From Leptospira mtsangambouensis (GTDB taxonomy: Bacteria > Spirochaetota > Leptospiria > Leptospirales > Leptospiraceae): a stretch of DNA of 64,000 nt. Location: contig NZ_RQHK01000017.1 of assembly GCF_004770475.1 (NCBI RefSeq), positions 620,001-684,000 on the forward strand, in the 5' to 3' direction. Of this stretch, positions 62,512 through 64,000 are shown piece by piece. The position numbers and the translations under genes were made by a program. The notes beneath the pieces are model-generated. The model saw only the letters and a list, made by a program, of their open reading frames with translations. It was not told where the DNA came from and made no database searches. Positions within the stretch are counted from its first letter, which is position 1. Every line of letters starts with the position of its first letter.

Positions 62512-63481
62512 ATACTACCTTCCCTTCGGTCATATGTTGTTTGTAAAATTCCAAACCTTCTTTGTATTCTTCAAATTTAAATCGTTTGTTGATTTTGGTT
62601 TGGAAAACAGTTTTTAAATACTTTTGTGCTTCTTTTGCTTGTTTCTGAAATTCTTCTAAACCAATTTCATAAATCCAGGAAGACAACCAAAACCCTTCGA
62701 TCTTTTTGTTTTGAAAAAGGATAATCCCTGAATTTACGGCAAATGGTTTTTCGGAAAGAGCTCCATAACAAACTACTTTTGATCCATATGGCATACATTC
62801 TACGAGGGACTGCGCTGTTTCCCCTGCCACTGCATCAATCGCATAAGTTGCATTTAGTTTTTTAGAGATTTTGAATAAATCTTTTTGGTAGTTGGGAGAA
62901 GTGGAGTTTAAAATGTTTTCTGCACCAATTTCTAAAAGACTATCTTCTTGTTCTTTTTTTCGCACAACATTGATTAAAGGGATTCCACGTTCTTTACAAA
63001 GTCGAACCACCATTTTACCCAAGGCACTGGCAGCTGCCGTTTGGATCATAGCAGGATGGCCTTCTTTGGAACCTTTGGAAACCATAGCCCAAGCAGTCAT
63101 AGGGTTTACAAAAAAACTAGACCCTTCGTCAAGGCTCACTCCATCCACTAACGGCAAACAGTTGTCTTCTGTAGTGATCATATATTCTGCCCAGGACCCA
63201 TCATTTTGCGGAGCCACACAAGACACATTCATTCCTACTTTTAAAGTTTTGATGGCACTGCCTACGGCATCGACGATTCCACTGGCTTCAAACCCTGCAG
63301 AGACAGGAGCTTTTTTTTTGAATCCATACAGTCCACGGATGAACATTAGATCAGAAGGATTGATCGGAGAAAGATGGATTTTGATCCTGACTTCGTTCTC
63401 TTTCGGTGTTGGAACTTCTTTTTCACGGAGTTCCAATTGAGGTTCGGATTCGTCGTATTTGAGGATGGTGACTGCTTTCAT
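62501..63481 (-). CDS. Zinc-independent MDR/quinone-oxidoreductase-like protein
   Basis: A protein of about 326 residues from the medium-chain dehydrogenase family. The ATG at 63481 is chosen because MDR proteins begin MKAV and a GGGAG precedes it closely; an in-frame ATG is six codons upstream. Landmarks are HLSPINPSDLMFIRGLYGFK, GFEASGIVDAVGS, the Rossmann region ALGKMVVRLCKERGIPLINV, and KIEGFWLSSW. It lacks the structural zinc Cys cluster, so a quinone or enoyl reductase type is likely. It is the first gene of a four-gene minus-strand run. Confidence 0.87.
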   Translation of the reverse strand: MKAVTILKYDESEPQLELREKEVPTPKENEVRIKIHLSPINPSDLMFIRGLYGFKKKAPVSAGFEASGIVDAVGSAIKTLKVGMNVSCVAPQNDGSWAEYMITTEDNCLPLVDGVSLDEGSSFFVNPMTAWAMVSKGSKEGHPAMIQTAAASALGKMVVRLCKERGIPLINVVRKKEQEDSLLEIGAENILNSTSPNYQKDLFKISKKLNATYAIDAVAGETAQSLVECMPYGSKVVCYGALSEKPFAVNSGIILFQNKKIEGFWLSSWIYEIGLEEFQKQAKEAQKYLKTVFQTKINKRFKFEEYKEGLEFYKQHMTEGKVVFGP

Positions 63482-63551
63482 CTTCTCCCATTCAGTCATT
63501 TAAAATCTGCTTGCCAACTCTTTCTTTGGAAGGAAGAATTTTAAGTCTGCC

Positions 63552-64000
63552 GTGAAATCAAAAAAGTTATCAAAGGAATCCCTGACTGGGATCGTTTTTT
63601 TTTCTATTTTGGTCTTTGCTTTTTTCACTACAGTCATTGAGCCAGATCGACCTGCCAAAAAATACCCTTACCGGTTATCTTTATTTTACTCTCGCATTGA
63701 TGGAATTAAGGAAGGGACCGAGGTTCGAATTTTAGGAATCCAAAAAGGGTATGTAGCCCATATCGATTCTAGGCCACTGATTGATGTACCCGATCGCCGG
63801 TTTCTCGACCATAACATAGATCATGCGATAGAATTACATATTGCTTTGGAAGATCCATTGACCCTTTGGGATAACTATGAAGTGGATTTTCAAACCATAA
63901 CATTGTTTTCAGGAAGGATCATCAATATCAACCCAGGAAGTTCTGATGGAAAACGTCCTTTTTTTAAACCCACGTTTCGTGAGGGTGAAAAAAGTCCCGA
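63552..64000 (+). CDS. MCE/MlaD-type lipid-transport protein, N-terminal part
   Basis: This gene is cut by the right edge of the window; 149 codons are visible from GTG at 63552. It has a basic N-terminus, one membrane helix (GIVFFSILVFAFFTTVIE) and the MCE signature RLSLFYSRIDGIKEGTEVRI followed by LGIQKGYVAHID. MCE proteins form rings that carry phospholipids between membranes; MlaE and MlaF partners would be expected just beyond. It is divergent to the MDR gene. Confidence 0.85.
   Translation, partial: MKSKKLSKESLTGIVFFSILVFAFFTTVIEPDRPAKKYPYRLSLFYSRIDGIKEGTEVRILGIQKGYVAHIDSRPLIDVPDRRFLDHNIDHAIELHIALEDPLTLWDNYEVDFQTITLFSGRIININPGSSDGKRPFFKPTFREGEKSP

Overview
The window looks like chromosomal DNA from a spirochaete of the genus Leptospira, probably the saprophytic clade. 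This is judged from the proteins and not from a database search. The signs are an A+T-rich genome with many short Leptospira-type lipoproteins, the leptospiral families DUF1554 and DUF1574, a spiro-SPASM radical-SAM protein, a TonB/ExbB/ExbD/ExbD cluster, a PurF-QueD-QueC run and a tmRNA with tag ANNEFALAA. No phage, insertion sequence, CRISPR array, rRNA or tRNA gene was seen.

Layout. 1-1773: a copper-bufferin-type locus, bufB (cut by the window edge) and bufA on the minus strand, divergent from an ECF sigma factor and its NrsF-type (DUF1109) membrane anti-sigma factor. 2053-2401: ssrA. 2499-5689: lipoprotein, helical protein, MotB/OmpA-like protein and an apparently frameshifted Cys-rich lipoprotein. 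5696-12110 (mostly minus): DJ-1/PfpI, several exported unknowns, GlpF, malic enzyme (plus), DoxX, AraC regulator. 12195-13672: a phasin gene behind two TGC-N3-GCA palindromes, then a lipoprotein. 13765-16066: TonB, two ExbD, ExbB. 16152-20141: BtuF-like protein, KtrA/TrkA, KtrB/TrkH and an exported protein. 20172-24622: adenosine-deaminase-like hydrolase, MATE exporter, cNMP-binding patatin. 24795-27400: SPFH-SHOCT, helical and zinc-ribbon membrane proteins. 27486-30623: a DUF1549/DUF1553 and DUF1501 pair. 30772-37081: gmd, STAS, double cNMP-domain protein, TPR, VWA, Nudix, RNase D. 37123-39680: purF-queD-queC. 39697-45771: two paralogous SBBP propeller lipoproteins, SGNH hydrolase, MBOAT acyltransferase, DUF1574. 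45897-51189: NAD(P)-binding protein, Rrf2 regulator, a large lipoprotein, two DUF1554 lipoproteins and the remnant of a third. 51325-53695: pntAB (alpha2), pntB and a NarL-type response regulator. 53696-60113 (minus): lysC, PpiC-like isomerase, spiro-SPASM, a cytidylyltransferase/PseG-like fusion and TPR. 60218-64000: desaturase, a four-gene minus cluster with an MDR oxidoreductase, and the start of an MCE/MlaD protein.

How genes work together. Most of the window is housekeeping and envelope biology. The most unusual observation is at 54699-57834. The N-terminal 240 residues of the spiro-SPASM protein can be aligned by eye, over their whole length, with the cytidylyltransferase domain encoded by the next, overlapping gene, but the nucleotide-binding and GD motifs are lost. 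The pair therefore looks like an active sugar-nucleotidyltransferase coupled to a radical-SAM enzyme that carries a dead copy of the same fold. Other points worth following are the SigF/NrsF-bufferin arrangement with a matching promoter and a possibly lipid-anchored BufA, the PhaR-like operators at the phasin gene, and the pntAB-pntB pair without an adjacent pntAA.
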